From the NCBI RefSeq assembly GCF_028863665.1, contig NZ_JARBFX010000001.1, positions 186,001 through 250,000 of the forward strand: DNA of 64,000 nt, read 5' to 3'. This stretch comes from Aquabacter sediminis (GTDB taxonomy: Bacteria > Pseudomonadota > Alphaproteobacteria > Rhizobiales > Xanthobacteraceae). The notes under the pieces were generated by a model. It was not told the origin of the DNA and ran no database searches. It saw only the letters and a program-made list of their open reading frames with translations. Position 1 is the stretch's first letter. Each line of letters begins with the position of its first letter. Of this stretch, positions 43,638-52,651 are shown piece after piece. The translations under genes and the position numbers were made by a program.

Positions 43638-44474
43638 ATGCCCCCACTCAACGCCACTCTCCAGGGAGCCAGCGCCATGGCACAGGATGTCAGCCTTTCC
43701 ATCGAGGGCATCAACAAGACCTTCCATCGGTCCGGCAAGCCGAGCGTGGAAGCACTGCGCGGCATCGACCTTCAGGTGAAGGAGGGGGAGTTCGTCTCCA
43801 TCGTAGGCGCCAGCGGCAGCGGCAAGTCCACCTTGCTGCGCATCATCGACGGACTGATGCCGGCCAGTTCCGGCACGGTTAAGGTGGAGGGCACGGCGGT
43901 GACACGGCCGGGCCGCGACCGCGCCATGGTGTTCCAGCAGGATTCGCTCCTGCCTTGGAAGACCGTCATCGATAACGTGGCCTACGGCCTTTCCATTGCC
44001 GGCATGAAGCGGCGGGAGCGGGAGGAGATCGCCCAGCGCTTCATCGACCTTGCCGGGCTGAAGGGGTTCGAACACCATTTTCCCCACCAGCTCTCCGGCG
44101 GCATGCGCCAACGGGTGAATGTGGCCCGGGCCTTGGCGGTCAGCCCCAAGCTTCTGCTTCTGGACGAGCCCTTCGCGGCACTGGATGCGCAGACACGCGA
44201 AGTCATGCAGTCCGAACTCCTGAAGATCTGGAGCGCGCAGAAAAAGACGGTGGTGCTCATCACCCACCAGATCGACGAGGCCGTGTTCCTGTCCGACCGG
44301 GTGATCGTGTTCAGCGCTCGCCCGGGTCAGATCCGCGCGCAGATCCCCATCGACCTGCCCCGCCCCCGCGACCTGGAGGTGAAGCGCTCTCTGGCCTTCG
44401 TCAATCTGGTGGACGAGATCTGGCGGCTGATCGAGCACGAGGTGCGGCTGGGCATGACCCTTGCGGAGAGCTGA
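43638..44474 (+). CDS. NitT/TauT-type ABC transporter ATP-binding protein
   Basis: A 278-residue ATPase. Walker A is [14 protein letters not shown]-loop MVFQQDSLLPWKTVIDN, signature LSGGMRQRVNVARAL, Walker B LLLLDEPFAALDAQTR, switch histidine in LITHQIDEAVFLSDRV. ATG at 43638 lies 7 nt after GAGGA. It closes the seven-gene operon and meets a LysR gene tail to tail (18 bp). Confidence 0.93.
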   Translation: MPPLNATLQGASAMAQDVSLSIEGINKTFHRSGKPSVEALRGIDLQVKEGEFVSIVGASGSGKSTLLRIIDGLMPASSGTVKVEGTAVTRPGRDRAMVFQQDSLLPWKTVIDNVAYGLSIAGMKRREREEIAQRFIDLAGLKGFEHHFPHQLSGGMRQRVNVARALAVSPKLLLLDEPFAALDAQTREVMQSELLKIWSAQKKTVVLITHQIDEAVFLSDRVIVFSARPGQIRAQIPIDLPRPRDLEVKRSLAFVNLVDEIWRLIEHEVRLGMTLAES

Positions 44475-44492
44475 CGCGCCGCCGGCCGCCGG

Positions 44493-45434
44493 TCAATGGG
44501 GGTCAGTGATGGCGGGCCCCGGTTCATTGTTGCCTCCACTGTGTCGGCGCGCGAAATCGACGAACGCCTTGAACGCGGCCGTCGGATTGCGCCGGCTCGG
44601 ATAGTAGAGGCACAAGGGCGCCAGAGTGGGCGTCCAATCTTCGAGCACGGGCACAAGGCGGCCGGCCGCGATGTCGTCTCGCACGTCAGATTCCATCGCG
44701 AGGGTCAGGCCGAAAGAGGCCAGGGCCGCGGTGCGTGCGAGGCTCGCTTCGTCGAGGGTGATGGCGCCTTCAACCTCCATCTGGACCGACTGGCCATCCT
44801 TCTCGAACGGCCACCGGTAGATCGCGCCATCGGGAAGCCGGACACGCAGACACGCGTGCCCGGCGAGATCCTGGGGGATTACGGGCGTGCCGCGCGCTTT
44901 CAGATAGCCCGGCGAGGCCACCACGACATTTCGCCGAGCCACCCCGAGGGGGAGCGCGATCATGTCCACTGGAACAAGGTCACAGCGTCGAACGCCGAGG
45001 TCGAAGCCGCCCGCGACGATGTCCACAAGCCTGCCTTCCGTGACGATGTCGATGCGAACCTCAGGGTACCTTCGGAGGAATGGGAGAACGAGCCAGGGAA
45101 AAATCTCCCGGGCAGCCGTGGGAAAAGCGTTGATGCGCAGTGTTCCCGAAGGTGTGGCCTGTTGGGAGCGCGCATCCTCCATCGCCTCGTGAATGTCCCG
45201 CACCGCGGGGGCGACTTTCGCAATGAACCTCTGGCCTGCCTCGGTCAATGAGACGCTTCGTGTGGTCCGGTTGAAAAGCCGTACACCGAGGGCGCGCTCC
45301 AGCTTTCCAACCGCATTGCTGAGGGCCGTCGTTGAAATCCCGAGCTCAACCGCTGCCGAGCGGAACTTGCCCCGGCGGGCGACCATGAGAACGGCATCCA
45401 ACTCCGTTAGGCCATTCTGCACCATTGTCCCCAT
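44493..45434 (-). CDS. LysR-family transcriptional regulator
   Basis: A 313-residue LysR regulator. The helix-turn-helix is [33 protein letters not shown], followed by [19 protein letters not shown] and a LysR_substrate domain ([23 protein letters not shown]...). It belongs to the large subgroup whose divergent partner is often a short-chain dehydrogenase. It diverges from the SnoaL-like/SDR pair across 119 bp and probably controls it. ATG at 45425 is an alternative start. Confidence 0.88.
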   Translation of the reverse strand: MGTMVQNGLTELDAVLMVARRGKFRSAAVELGISTTALSNAVGKLERALGVRLFNRTTRSVSLTEAGQRFIAKVAPAVRDIHEAMEDARSQQATPSGTLRINAFPTAAREIFPWLVLPFLRRYPEVRIDIVTEGRLVDIVAGGFDLGVRRCDLVPVDMIALPLGVARRNVVVASPGYLKARGTPVIPQDLAGHACLRVRLPDGAIYRWPFEKDGQSVQMEVEGAITLDEASLARTAALASFGLTLAMESDVRDDIAAGRLVPVLEDWTPTLAPLCLYYPSRRNPTAAFKAFVDFARRHSGGNNEPGPAITDPH

Positions 45435-45553
45435 TTTCGTGATGAATCATCCCGAATTGTCCTGATTAACGTGCCGGTCGTCCAGACCTAACTTGCCTGG
45501 CAAGCGCACTTGCAGCCGCCACGGCTGCCATCGCAGCAAGCAGGACGAGAACA

Positions 45554-45883
45554 ATGCCGCTCGAGCTTCCAACCCCTATCGCCGCATATGTGGCTGCGAA
45601 CATGCGCCTGGACCTTCAGGGCATGCTCTCAACCTTCGCAGCCCATGCTGTCCTGCGTGACAACGACGCCGTCATTCGGGGACACGCGGAGCTCAGGCAC
45701 TTCTTCGACGAAGCCGTCATCGCGGCGAGGGCGATCTTCACGCCGGACACCGTGTGGCATGAGGGGGGCCAGGTGGTCATCGAGGGCCTCGCCCATGGGG
45801 ACTTCAAGGGCAGTCCGATCCGCTTCACCTACCGCTTCACGCTCGAAAATGAAGCCATTACGGCCCTGGAGATCACGGCATGA
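45554..45883 (+). CDS. SnoaL-like/NTF2-fold protein
   Basis: A 109-residue small protein with the NTF2-like (SnoaL) pattern: an N-terminal helix pair (PTPIAAYVAANMRLDLQGML), then FAAHAVLRDNDAVIRGHAELRHFFDEAV, typical of nuclear-transport-factor-2-fold proteins whose members include isomerases, dehydratases and non-catalytic binding proteins. No catalytic residues can be assigned. Its stop overlaps the SDR start by 4 nt, and the two are often paired in proteobacteria. Confidence 0.8.
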   Translation: MPLELPTPIAAYVAANMRLDLQGMLSTFAAHAVLRDNDAVIRGHAELRHFFDEAVIAARAIFTPDTVWHEGGQVVIEGLAHGDFKGSPIRFTYRFTLENEAITALEITA

Positions 45884-46668
45884 CCATCAAGACCGATCCG
45901 ACCGAGTTCGCGGGAAAGCGCGTGCTCATCAGCGGCGGCACCAAGGGTCTCGGCCGCGCGACTGTCGACCGCTTCCTGGCCGGCGGGGCGCGTGTGATCA
46001 CATCGGCCCGCGGAATGCTGGAGCCCATCGATGGCGTCACCTTCATCCAGGCGGACCTGACGACGGCCGAAGGCGGGGAAGCCCTGTCCAAGGCGGCGTT
46101 TGAGCACCTGGGCGGCGTCGACATTCTGGCCCATGTGCTCGGCGGCTCGTCCACGCCCGGCGGTGGCTTCGCCGCCCTGACCGATGATCACTGGCTGTCC
46201 GAACTGAACCTGAACCTGCTGGCGACGGTGCGTCTCGATCGCCTCCTCATTCCGCAAATGATCGAGCGAGGCGCCGGGGCGGTGGTGCACGTCACCTCCA
46301 TCCAGTCGGTCCTGCCCCTGCCCGAGGCGACCACAGCCTACGCCGCTGCCAAGGCTGCGCTGCGGACCTACAGCAAGTCCATCTCCAAGGAACTGGGGAC
46401 CAAAGGCGTGCGCGTCAATGTGGTGTCCCCCGGCTGGATCATGACCGAGGGGACCGATGTCTTTCTCCAGCGCATCCAAGCCGCCCGCGGTGGCACCATC
46501 GAGGATGCGCGCCAACTCGTGCTGGCCGGCCTTGGCGGCATTTCCATAGGTCGCGGCGCTGAACCCCACGAGGTTGCCGACCTCATCGCCTATCTGGCCT
46601 CCGATCGCGCCGCCTCGATCCATGGCGCCGAGTTTGTGATCGATGGCGGCACGGTCCCAACCGTCTGA
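45880..46668 (+). CDS. Short-chain dehydrogenase/reductase (SDR)
   Basis: A 262-residue classical SDR oxidoreductase. The NAD(P)-binding motif is VLISGGTKGLGRATVDRF, the catalytic serine is in VVHVTSIQS, and the YxxxK pair is YAAAK. RVNVVSPGWIMTEG and the C-terminal HGAEFVIDGGTVPTV are family marks. The gene is coupled to the SnoaL-like gene and lies divergent from a LysR regulator. The substrate is unknown. Confidence 0.9.
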   Translation: MTIKTDPTEFAGKRVLISGGTKGLGRATVDRFLAGGARVITSARGMLEPIDGVTFIQADLTTAEGGEALSKAAFEHLGGVDILAHVLGGSSTPGGGFAALTDDHWLSELNLNLLATVRLDRLLIPQMIERGAGAVVHVTSIQSVLPLPEATTAYAAAKAALRTYSKSISKELGTKGVRVNVVSPGWIMTEGTDVFLQRIQAARGGTIEDARQLVLAGLGGISIGRGAEPHEVADLIAYLASDRAASIHGAEFVIDGGTVPTV

Positions 46669-46787
46669 CGGCGGCGCGGGGGGCCACGGTTGGCCGAGGG
46701 GCCAGACGTGGACAGGACCGTGCCTATCGCCCGATGCTCTCGTTGGCGACGTTTCACCCACGATCGACCATCCGCTCCTCATGCGAT

Positions 46788-47699
46788 TCAGGCGGTACCG
46801 CTGATGCCCTCGACGGCCCGCAGGCGGGTGATGGCAAAATCCGTGAAGGCTCGGATCACCGGCCGCATATAGCGGACCGATGGATAGGCCATGAACGCTT
46901 CAGTTGACCGGATGCTGTAGTCGGGCAGCACCCGGACCAGACGTCCCGCTGCGAGAGCATCGGCCACAAGAGGATATTGGACCGGCCCGACGCCGCGTCC
47001 CTCACACAAGGAGGCGACCAGGACCTGCGCATTGTTCGTCCGCAGGATCGGGCTCACGGTCACGCTGAGTTCGCCGTCCGCGTGCTGGAGGCTGAGACTA
47101 TTTGAAGGCGCGGGAATGGCGCTCGCGATGACCACATTCACCTCGGCGAGCCGTCGGGGATCGTCCAGTCCTCCGATCTTGTCCAAATAGGAGGGAGCAG
47201 CCACGAGAAAGCGTCGAATGAAGCCAATCCGACGCACGATGATATTCCGCGCCTCAGGCCGCCCATAGCGCGCGGCCAGATCGAAGTCCTCATGCACCAG
47301 GTCGATCACCCGATCCTCCAGCACGAGTTCCATGCTGACCCCGGGATGGCTGGCCTGAAAGTCGTTCACGATGGGGTGGATGTGCTTTGAACCGATGCAA
47401 CTTGGAACATGCAGGCGAACGCGCCCCTCAATGGTTCCGGCCTCCCGGCGCGAATCCTCCAGTGCGGCATCGATCGCGCCGAGTGCAGGCTGTGCGACCT
47501 CATAGAGCCTCTGGCCCTGCGGCGTGGTCCGAACGAGCCGAGCCGAGCGTTCCAGCAGCCGCTGGCCCATATGCGCTTCCAGATTGCGCAAATGCTTGCT
47601 GACGGCGGGCTGGGACACTGCGAGATCGCGCGCCGCGGCGGTCATGGACCCGCGTTCCACTGTGCGGACAAAGGCCCGAAGAGCCAGCGTGAGGTCCAT
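46788..47699 (-). CDS. LysR-family transcriptional regulator
   Basis: A 303-residue LysR regulator with helix-turn-helix RAFVRTVERGSMTAAARDLAVSQPAVSKHLRNLEAHMG and an effector domain from about residue 88 (VRLHVPSCIGSKHIHPIVNDFQASHPGVSMELVLEDRVIDLVHEDFDLAARYG). It diverges from the L,D-transpeptidase gene across 101 bp with a TGATATCA core, so it may control that gene and itself. The effector is unknown. Confidence 0.88.
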   Translation of the reverse strand: MDLTLALRAFVRTVERGSMTAAARDLAVSQPAVSKHLRNLEAHMGQRLLERSARLVRTTPQGQRLYEVAQPALGAIDAALEDSRREAGTIEGRVRLHVPSCIGSKHIHPIVNDFQASHPGVSMELVLEDRVIDLVHEDFDLAARYGRPEARNIIVRRIGFIRRFLVAAPSYLDKIGGLDDPRRLAEVNVVIASAIPAPSNSLSLQHADGELSVTVSPILRTNNAQVLVASLCEGRGVGPVQYPLVADALAAGRLVRVLPDYSIRSTEAFMAYPSVRYMRPVIRAFTDFAITRLRAVEGISGTA

Positions 47700-47713
47700 C
47701 TATTCCACTCGGT

Positions 47714-47734
47714 TATGCCTGATATCACCTCATA
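47714..47734. promoter_or_regulatory. Candidate LysR operator
   Basis: A palindromic TGATATCA (47720-47727) flanked by TATG and CATA lies 14 bp from the LysR start in the divergent region. It resembles a LysR-type box only loosely, and no second site was found. Confidence 0.3.
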
Positions 47735-47800
47735 GCCAATAGACGAGGCGAATGCGAGGCGCTTGTTTCCGCGGGTCCAATCCCGAACAGGTTCGCTTCC

Positions 47801-48457
47801 ATGCCTCTGACCCGTCGCGCCGTTCTCATCGCAGCTCCGGCCCTCCTGTCCGGCTGCGTCACCCGGCCAGCGGTCGAGGAGACCATGCCCTCTCCCATGG
47901 TCGATGCCACGCACAGGGCTATGTATGCGGCTCTCGAGGGCGAGCCATTTCCCGTTCCGGCCGTCGACCTGACCGAGCTGGACCCGCGCTTCCTGCGGCA
48001 GATCGTGGTGTATCCAACTGAACACCTGCCCGGAACGGTCGTTGTCGATCCAGTGCAACGCTATGCATATCTTGTTGGCGAGAACGGGCGCGCCCTGCGC
48101 TACGGCGTTGGAGTCGGCAAGCAAGAAGCCTTCAATTTCCGGGGCGCGGCGCTGGTGGGGCGCAAGGCGCAGTGGCCGCGCTGGACACCCACGGCGAACA
48201 TGATCAACCGCGAGCCGGACCGCTACGGGCGCTTCGCCGGGGGCCTTCCGGGCGGACCAGAGAACCCATTGGGCCCGCGAGCGCTCTATCTGTATCGGGA
48301 CGGGGCCGACACGCTCTACCGGCTGCATGGAACCATAGAGCCCTGGACGATTGGCACCATGGTCTCCTCCGGCTGCGTCAGGCTGATCAACCAGGATATC
48401 GTTGACCTCTATCGCCGCGTCCCGATGGGCTCCAGGGTCGTGGTGCTCCCGGCATGA
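47801..48457 (+). CDS. L,D-transpeptidase (YkuD) lipoprotein
   Basis: A 218-residue cell-envelope enzyme. The N-terminus PLTRRAVLIAAPALLSGC is a lipoprotein signal with lipobox LLSGC and lipidation Cys19; the RR pair suggests Tat export is possible. The YkuD domain has VVVDPVQRYAYLVGENGRALRYGVGVG and the catalytic motif HGTIEPWTIGTMVSSGCVRL, with His176 and nucleophile Cys192. Such enzymes make 3-3 peptidoglycan cross-links or anchor lipoproteins. It stands alone, divergent from a LysR gene. Confidence 0.92.
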   Translation: MPLTRRAVLIAAPALLSGCVTRPAVEETMPSPMVDATHRAMYAALEGEPFPVPAVDLTELDPRFLRQIVVYPTEHLPGTVVVDPVQRYAYLVGENGRALRYGVGVGKQEAFNFRGAALVGRKAQWPRWTPTANMINREPDRYGRFAGGLPGGPENPLGPRALYLYRDGADTLYRLHGTIEPWTIGTMVSSGCVRLINQDIVDLYRRVPMGSRVVVLPA

Positions 48458-48575
48458 GCTGGCCGCTCAGCCGGGTTGGGGACAAAACTGTGTCTGTGTC
48501 GCCGATCTCCTTGGCCTGCTGTTCATCCACCGACCTTGAGAGCATGTGCCAGGTATCCGCGCCAATGCCCAACCT

Positions 48576-49460
48576 TCAGCCGCGCCGCGTCCGCCGCCAG
48601 GCAGCTGGCGTCACGCCGGCAAACCGGCGGAACACGCGGGTGAAATGGGCTTGGTCGGCAAAGCCGGCCGCAACCGCAATCTCCGGCAAGGTAAGGTCGG
48701 TATCCGCCATCATGGCCTCCACCCGCCGCATCCGCGCCCGCATGTGCCATTGATAGGGCGGCACCCCCGTCGCCGCCTTGAAGGCATGGCTGAAATAGGA
48801 CTGGGACAGATCGGTCAAGGCCGCCAATTCCTGGAGCCTTATGTTGCGCAGGCAGTTTTCCTCGATATAGCCGGTGACCCGCCGGACCTGCCGGGCCGAG
48901 AGGGCCGAGCGGCGCACCGGCTCCTCAGTGCGGGCAAGCTTCATCAGGTCGATGAACAGCGCCAGCACCAGCCCGTCGCCATAAAGGTCATGATGAGCCT
49001 CAGGCGCGAGGCATTCCTCGGCGATGAGGCGCGCGATCGCATAAAGCCGCTCATCCATGAAGGCGAGCCGTGGGGTCGCCAGACGCTCGGCATCGAGCCG
49101 TGTGCCAAGGCGCTCGGAGAGTGTGTCGACATCGAAGTGCAGGTCCAGATGGCGCAGCTTTCCATCGGCCTCGATCCGCGACCAGAGCGGCATCTCCGCC
49201 GGCACATAGCTCATATGGAGCGGCGTCCGCGCGCCCTCCACGGCGCCCGACCGCGTCGAGAGCTGGACACCGGCATGTCCCTGCCCGCCCTCCAGCACGA
49301 CAAACAGGCGGGCATCCTGCGAAACGTAATAGCCACCTCCGCCCCGTGCGCAGTCCACATGCCAGACATCCGCCACCACACCGTTCCACTGGCGCCAGCG
49401 CAGGTCATCCAGCACGCGGATGCCTTCGGTCGCCGATACCATGCGGGGGTGGAAGGTCAT
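48576..49460 (-). CDS. AraC-family transcriptional regulator
   Basis: A 294-residue AraC/XylS regulator. The N-terminal sensor half includes VFVVLEGGQGHAGVQL-like cupin segments and LHMSYVPAEMPLWSRIEADG. The C-terminal double helix-turn-helix (from about residue 195) has IRLQELAALTDLSQSYFSHAFKAATGVPPYQWHMRARM and LPEIAVAAGFADQAHFTRVFRRFAGVTPAAWRR. ATG at 49460 is preferred to a TTG 14 codons upstream. It diverges from the TonB receptor gene, an arrangement typical of siderophore-responsive AraC activators such as PchR-like proteins. That role is inferred. Confidence 0.88.
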   Translation of the reverse strand: MTFHPRMVSATEGIRVLDDLRWRQWNGVVADVWHVDCARGGGGYYVSQDARLFVVLEGGQGHAGVQLSTRSGAVEGARTPLHMSYVPAEMPLWSRIEADGKLRHLDLHFDVDTLSERLGTRLDAERLATPRLAFMDERLYAIARLIAEECLAPEAHHDLYGDGLVLALFIDLMKLARTEEPVRRSALSARQVRRVTGYIEENCLRNIRLQELAALTDLSQSYFSHAFKAATGVPPYQWHMRARMRRVEAMMADTDLTLPEIAVAAGFADQAHFTRVFRRFAGVTPAAWRRTRRG

Positions 49461-49508
49461 GGGCTGCGCAGTCTCTCCTTGCCCCTGAGCCGAAAGTGGC
49501 AAGCAGCA

Positions 49509-49699
49509 AGTTTTGAATCATTTTGAAGTGTAGCGAGAATGCGGATTCGCCGATGCACTTCTGCTATGCCGGGCATTATCGCGACAAAATTCGTCAAAGT
49601 GCAACAGGAAGGGACAATCCGAGCGTAGAGCGCGTTGCTAAGAGACGCATAAGCGTGAGTTTCCAAACGGAACACTCAGTTTTGAATTGTTCTTAACTG
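49509..49699. promoter_or_regulatory. Repeated AGTTTTGAAT elements in siderophore promoter region
   Basis: AGTTTTGAAT occurs at 49509-49518 and again at 49678-49687, each followed by a similar YRTT run. A further TTTTGAA copy sits at 49521-49527, ten bp from the first, as in AraC-type direct-repeat sites. The second site is inside an extended inverted repeat (49677-49699): arms CAGTT/AACTG with GAA...TTC inside. Its core TTTTGAATTGTTCTTAA also resembles the iron-response ICE box TTTAGAANNNTTCTAAA (two mismatches). It ends 25 bp before the receptor start. Confidence 0.55.
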
Positions 49700-49724
49700 G
49701 CATATTCGGCATCGGGGTTCAGGA

Positions 49725-51860
49725 ATGACTGGAATATCTGGCATGCGACTTCACACTTTGCTATTGGGCGGTGTGGCGGCTGGAACGGTCCTCTCCACAG
49801 CAGGCGCCCATGCCCAGCAGGCGAACGCAATCAATCTCGAGCAGATCAACGTGGAAACCGCCGCCGAGTCGCCCACCGGTCCCGTGGAGGGCTATGTGGC
49901 GCGCCAGACGCTGACCGGCACCAAGACCGACACGCCTATCATTGAGGTGCCGCAATCCATTTCCGTGGTGACGCGCGACCAGATGGATGCCCGCGCGGTG
50001 CAAAATGTGGGACAGGCGCTGGAATATACCCCCGGCGTGCTCGGCCAGCCTTTTGGCGTCGATCCGCGCTTCGACTCGCCGATCATCCGCGGCTTCTCGG
50101 CCGCCAACAGCCAGTATCTCAACGGCCTGAAGCTCACCCGCGACCAGGGCTCGGTTTCCATCGAACAATATGGCCTGGAGCGCATCGATGTGCTGCGCGG
50201 GCCGGCCTCGGTGCTCTACGGACAGGGCAATCCGGGCGGCCTCATCGACATGATCAGCAAGCGGCCAACCTTCACCACGTTCGGCGAAGTCCAGGGCGAG
50301 ATCGGCACCTTCGAGCGCTATAGCGGCGCCTTTGATTTGGGTGGCATGTGGGGCCAGGATTTCGCCTACCGCTTCACCGGCCTCGCGCGCCAGTCGGGCA
50401 CGCAGACCGATTATGTGGACGACAACCGCCTGTTCTTCGCGCCGGCCATCACCTGGAAGCCCACCGACGACACTTCCTTCACGGTGCTCGCCAATGTCCA
50501 GTACGACCAGTCGGGAACGCCTGTCGGCCTGCCTGTGCAGTACACCGTCACGCCGATCAAGAACCTGCTGTCGACCAGCCTGTTTCTGGGCGATCCCTCC
50601 TATGACAGCTCGAACCGGACCATGGCCAGCATCGGCTACGAGTTCCAGCACAAGCTCAACAGCAACTGGCAGGTGCGCCAGAACGCCCGGTACCTCTGGC
50701 TCAATTGGGATTACAACAGCCTCTATTATAGCGGCCTTGATACCTCCAATCCGGCTGTCGCCCAGCGCGGCTCCTCGCTCAACGAGGAGAACCAGAACAC
50801 CATCACCATCGACACCCAGGTCCAGGGCCATTTCCAGACCGGCCCGCTCGGCCACAAGGTTCTGTTCGGCCTCGATTACCGGCGCTATCACGAGAACGAC
50901 TTCACCGAGTTCGGCCTCGCGCCCTCCATCAACCTGCTCTATCCCGTCTACAACCAATATGTCTCGGCCACGCCTTGGTACCTGTCCCAGGTCAATGGCA
51001 CCGTCAGCCAGACCGGGCTCTATGCGCAGGACCAGGTCAGCCTCGGCAATTGGCGCCTGACCGCCGGAATTCGGCACGATTGGGCGACCACCGTCTCCAC
51101 GACCACCACCAATTACGGCTTCACCGATCAGGACCAGGACGATTCCGCCACCACCGGGCGCATCGGCCTGACCTATCTGTTCGACAATGGCATCGCGCCT
51201 TATGTCAGCTACTCGACCTCGTTCGAGCCGGTCATCGGCAACATGCCGGCCAACCTTGGCGGCGGTGCGTTCCAGCCTTCCACCGGCGAGCAGGTTGAAC
51301 TTGGCGTGAAGTACCAGCCCTTGGGTTGGAACGGCTTCATCACGGCCGCCATCTACGATCTCAAGCAGAAGAACGTGCTGTCGTCCGAACTGATCGACGG
51401 CGTCAGCTACGAGACGCAGCTGGGCGAAGTGGAGGTCAAAGGCCTTGAACTCTCCGCCACCGCCACGCTGGCTGAAGGCCTCAACCTGATCGCAAGCTAT
51501 ACGTACATGAATGCCGAGATCACTCAGGGCGAATATGCCGGGAACCGGCCCGCCAATGTGCCGGAGAACATGGCTAACCTCTGGCTGGACTACACGTTCA
51601 GGACCGGCGCTTGGACCGGCTTCGGCTTTGGCGGCGGCGTGCGTTATGTGGGCTCGCGCTTCGCACTGGACGACAATTCCATCGCGCTGGACGCCAACAC
51701 CTTGTTCGATGCCGCGATCCACTACCAAAAGGGGCCGTTCAAGGCCCAGATCAACATCAACAACATCGCCAACGAGACCTATGTGGCGAGCTGCGGGTTC
51801 TTCGGCTGCTATTATGGCGACGGCCGGACCGTGGTGGCGCAGATCACCTACAAATGGTAG
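49725..51860 (+). CDS. TonB-dependent siderophore receptor
   Basis: A 711-residue outer-membrane receptor. The signal peptide is RLHTLLLGGVAAGTVLSTAGAHAQ. There is no N-terminal signalling (STN) domain. The plug has TPIIEVPQSISVVTRDQMDARAVQNVGQALEYTPGV and the FhuA/FoxA-type block YGLERIDVLRGPASVLYGQGNPGGLIDMISKRP. The barrel ends in ITYKW with the terminal aromatic residue needed for assembly. It is first in an operon with an FhuBCD-like importer, so a hydroxamate-type ferric siderophore is likely but not shown. The stop overlaps the ATPase start. Confidence 0.95.
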   Translation: MTGISGMRLHTLLLGGVAAGTVLSTAGAHAQQANAINLEQINVETAAESPTGPVEGYVARQTLTGTKTDTPIIEVPQSISVVTRDQMDARAVQNVGQALEYTPGVLGQPFGVDPRFDSPIIRGFSAANSQYLNGLKLTRDQGSVSIEQYGLERIDVLRGPASVLYGQGNPGGLIDMISKRPTFTTFGEVQGEIGTFERYSGAFDLGGMWGQDFAYRFTGLARQSGTQTDYVDDNRLFFAPAITWKPTDDTSFTVLANVQYDQSGTPVGLPVQYTVTPIKNLLSTSLFLGDPSYDSSNRTMASIGYEFQHKLNSNWQVRQNARYLWLNWDYNSLYYSGLDTSNPAVAQRGSSLNEENQNTITIDTQVQGHFQTGPLGHKVLFGLDYRRYHENDFTEFGLAPSINLLYPVYNQYVSATPWYLSQVNGTVSQTGLYAQDQVSLGNWRLTAGIRHDWATTVSTTTTNYGFTDQDQDDSATTGRIGLTYLFDNGIAPYVSYSTSFEPVIGNMPANLGGGAFQPSTGEQVELGVKYQPLGWNGFITAAIYDLKQKNVLSSELIDGVSYETQLGEVEVKGLELSATATLAEGLNLIASYTYMNAEITQGEYAGNRPANVPENMANLWLDYTFRTGAWTGFGFGGGVRYVGSRFALDDNSIALDANTLFDAAIHYQKGPFKAQININNIANETYVASCGFFGCYYGDGRTVVAQITYKW

Positions 51861-52651
51861 CCGCACCACCCCATAGCCCCCTCTGGGAGGCCGCCGGACT
51901 CGCCTTCCGGGCCGGCGGACGGGACATTCTCCACCCGCTGGACCTCAGCCTGGCGGCGGGGCAAGTGCATGGGCTGCTCGGCCCCAACGGCTCGGGTAAG
52001 AGCACGCTGATGAAACTGCTGGCCCGCCAGCAGGTGGCCAGCGCAGGCGAGGTGCGCTTCGAGGGGCGCCCGCTGTCCGCCTGGAGCGGGCGGGCTTTTG
52101 CCCGCAAGGTGGCCTACATGCCGCAATTCACTCCGGCGGCGGAAGGCATGTCCGTGCGTGAGCTGGTCGCGCTCGGCCGCTATCCCTGGCACGGCGCGCT
52201 GGGCCGGTTCGGGGCCGGAGATGCTGCGGCGGTGGAGGCGGCGCTGCGGCGCACCGATCTTCTCCCTTTCTCGGATCGCCTGGTGGACAGCCTCTCCGGC
52301 GGGGAGCGGCAGCGGGCGTGGCTCGCCCTCATGCTGGCGCAGGGCACGCGCTGCCTGCTGCTGGACGAGCCGACCTCCGCGCTCGACATCGCCCACCAGA
52401 TCGAGGTGCTCGCCATCGTCCGCGATCTCGCGCGGTCGGGGACCGACATGTCGGTTGTGGTGGTCCTGCACGATATCAACCTTGCGGTGCGGACCTGCGA
52501 CACGCTGGTGGCCTTGAAGGGCGGACGGCTGATCGCCAAGGGCTCCCCCCGGGACATCATGGAGCCCGAGACGCTGCGGGACATTTATGGCCTGCCGATT
52601 GGCGTCATGCCCCATCCCGTCACCGGCGAACCGCTGGGATACGTGCTGTGA
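51854..52651 (+). CDS. Ferric siderophore ABC transporter ATPase (FhuC-like)
   Basis: A 265-residue ATPase. Walker A is GPNGSGKSTLMKL, signature LSGGERQRAWLALML, Walker [17 protein letters not shown], switch histidine in VVVLHDINLAVRTCD. RYPWHGALGRFG after the Q-loop (AYMPQFTPAAEG) is typical of FecE/FhuC-type iron-siderophore ATPases. ATG at 51854 overlaps the receptor stop (ATGGTAG); the stop in turn overlaps the FhuD-like start (GTGA). The open frame upstream of this ATG is inside the receptor gene. Confidence 0.92.
   Translation: MVAAPPHSPLWEAAGLAFRAGGRDILHPLDLSLAAGQVHGLLGPNGSGKSTLMKLLARQQVASAGEVRFEGRPLSAWSGRAFARKVAYMPQFTPAAEGMSVRELVALGRYPWHGALGRFGAGDAAAVEAALRRTDLLPFSDRLVDSLSGGERQRAWLALMLAQGTRCLLLDEPTSALDIAHQIEVLAIVRDLARSGTDMSVVVVLHDINLAVRTCDTLVALKGGRLIAKGSPRDIMEPETLRDIYGLPIGVMPHPVTGEPLGYVL

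Noticed and set aside
46690-46872. Short plus-strand frame between SDR and LysR genes
   Set aside because: Overlaps the LysR 3' end, lacks a good ribosome site and recognisable protein.
47714-47734. TGATATCA as proof of LysR control of the L,D-transpeptidase
   Set aside because: Kept only as a low-confidence site: short palindromes occur by chance and no second T-N11-A box was found.
49761-51869. 702-codon minus-strand frame opposite the TonB receptor
   Set aside because: Typical antisense shadow of a high-GC gene; the plus strand has an intact, coupled receptor gene.
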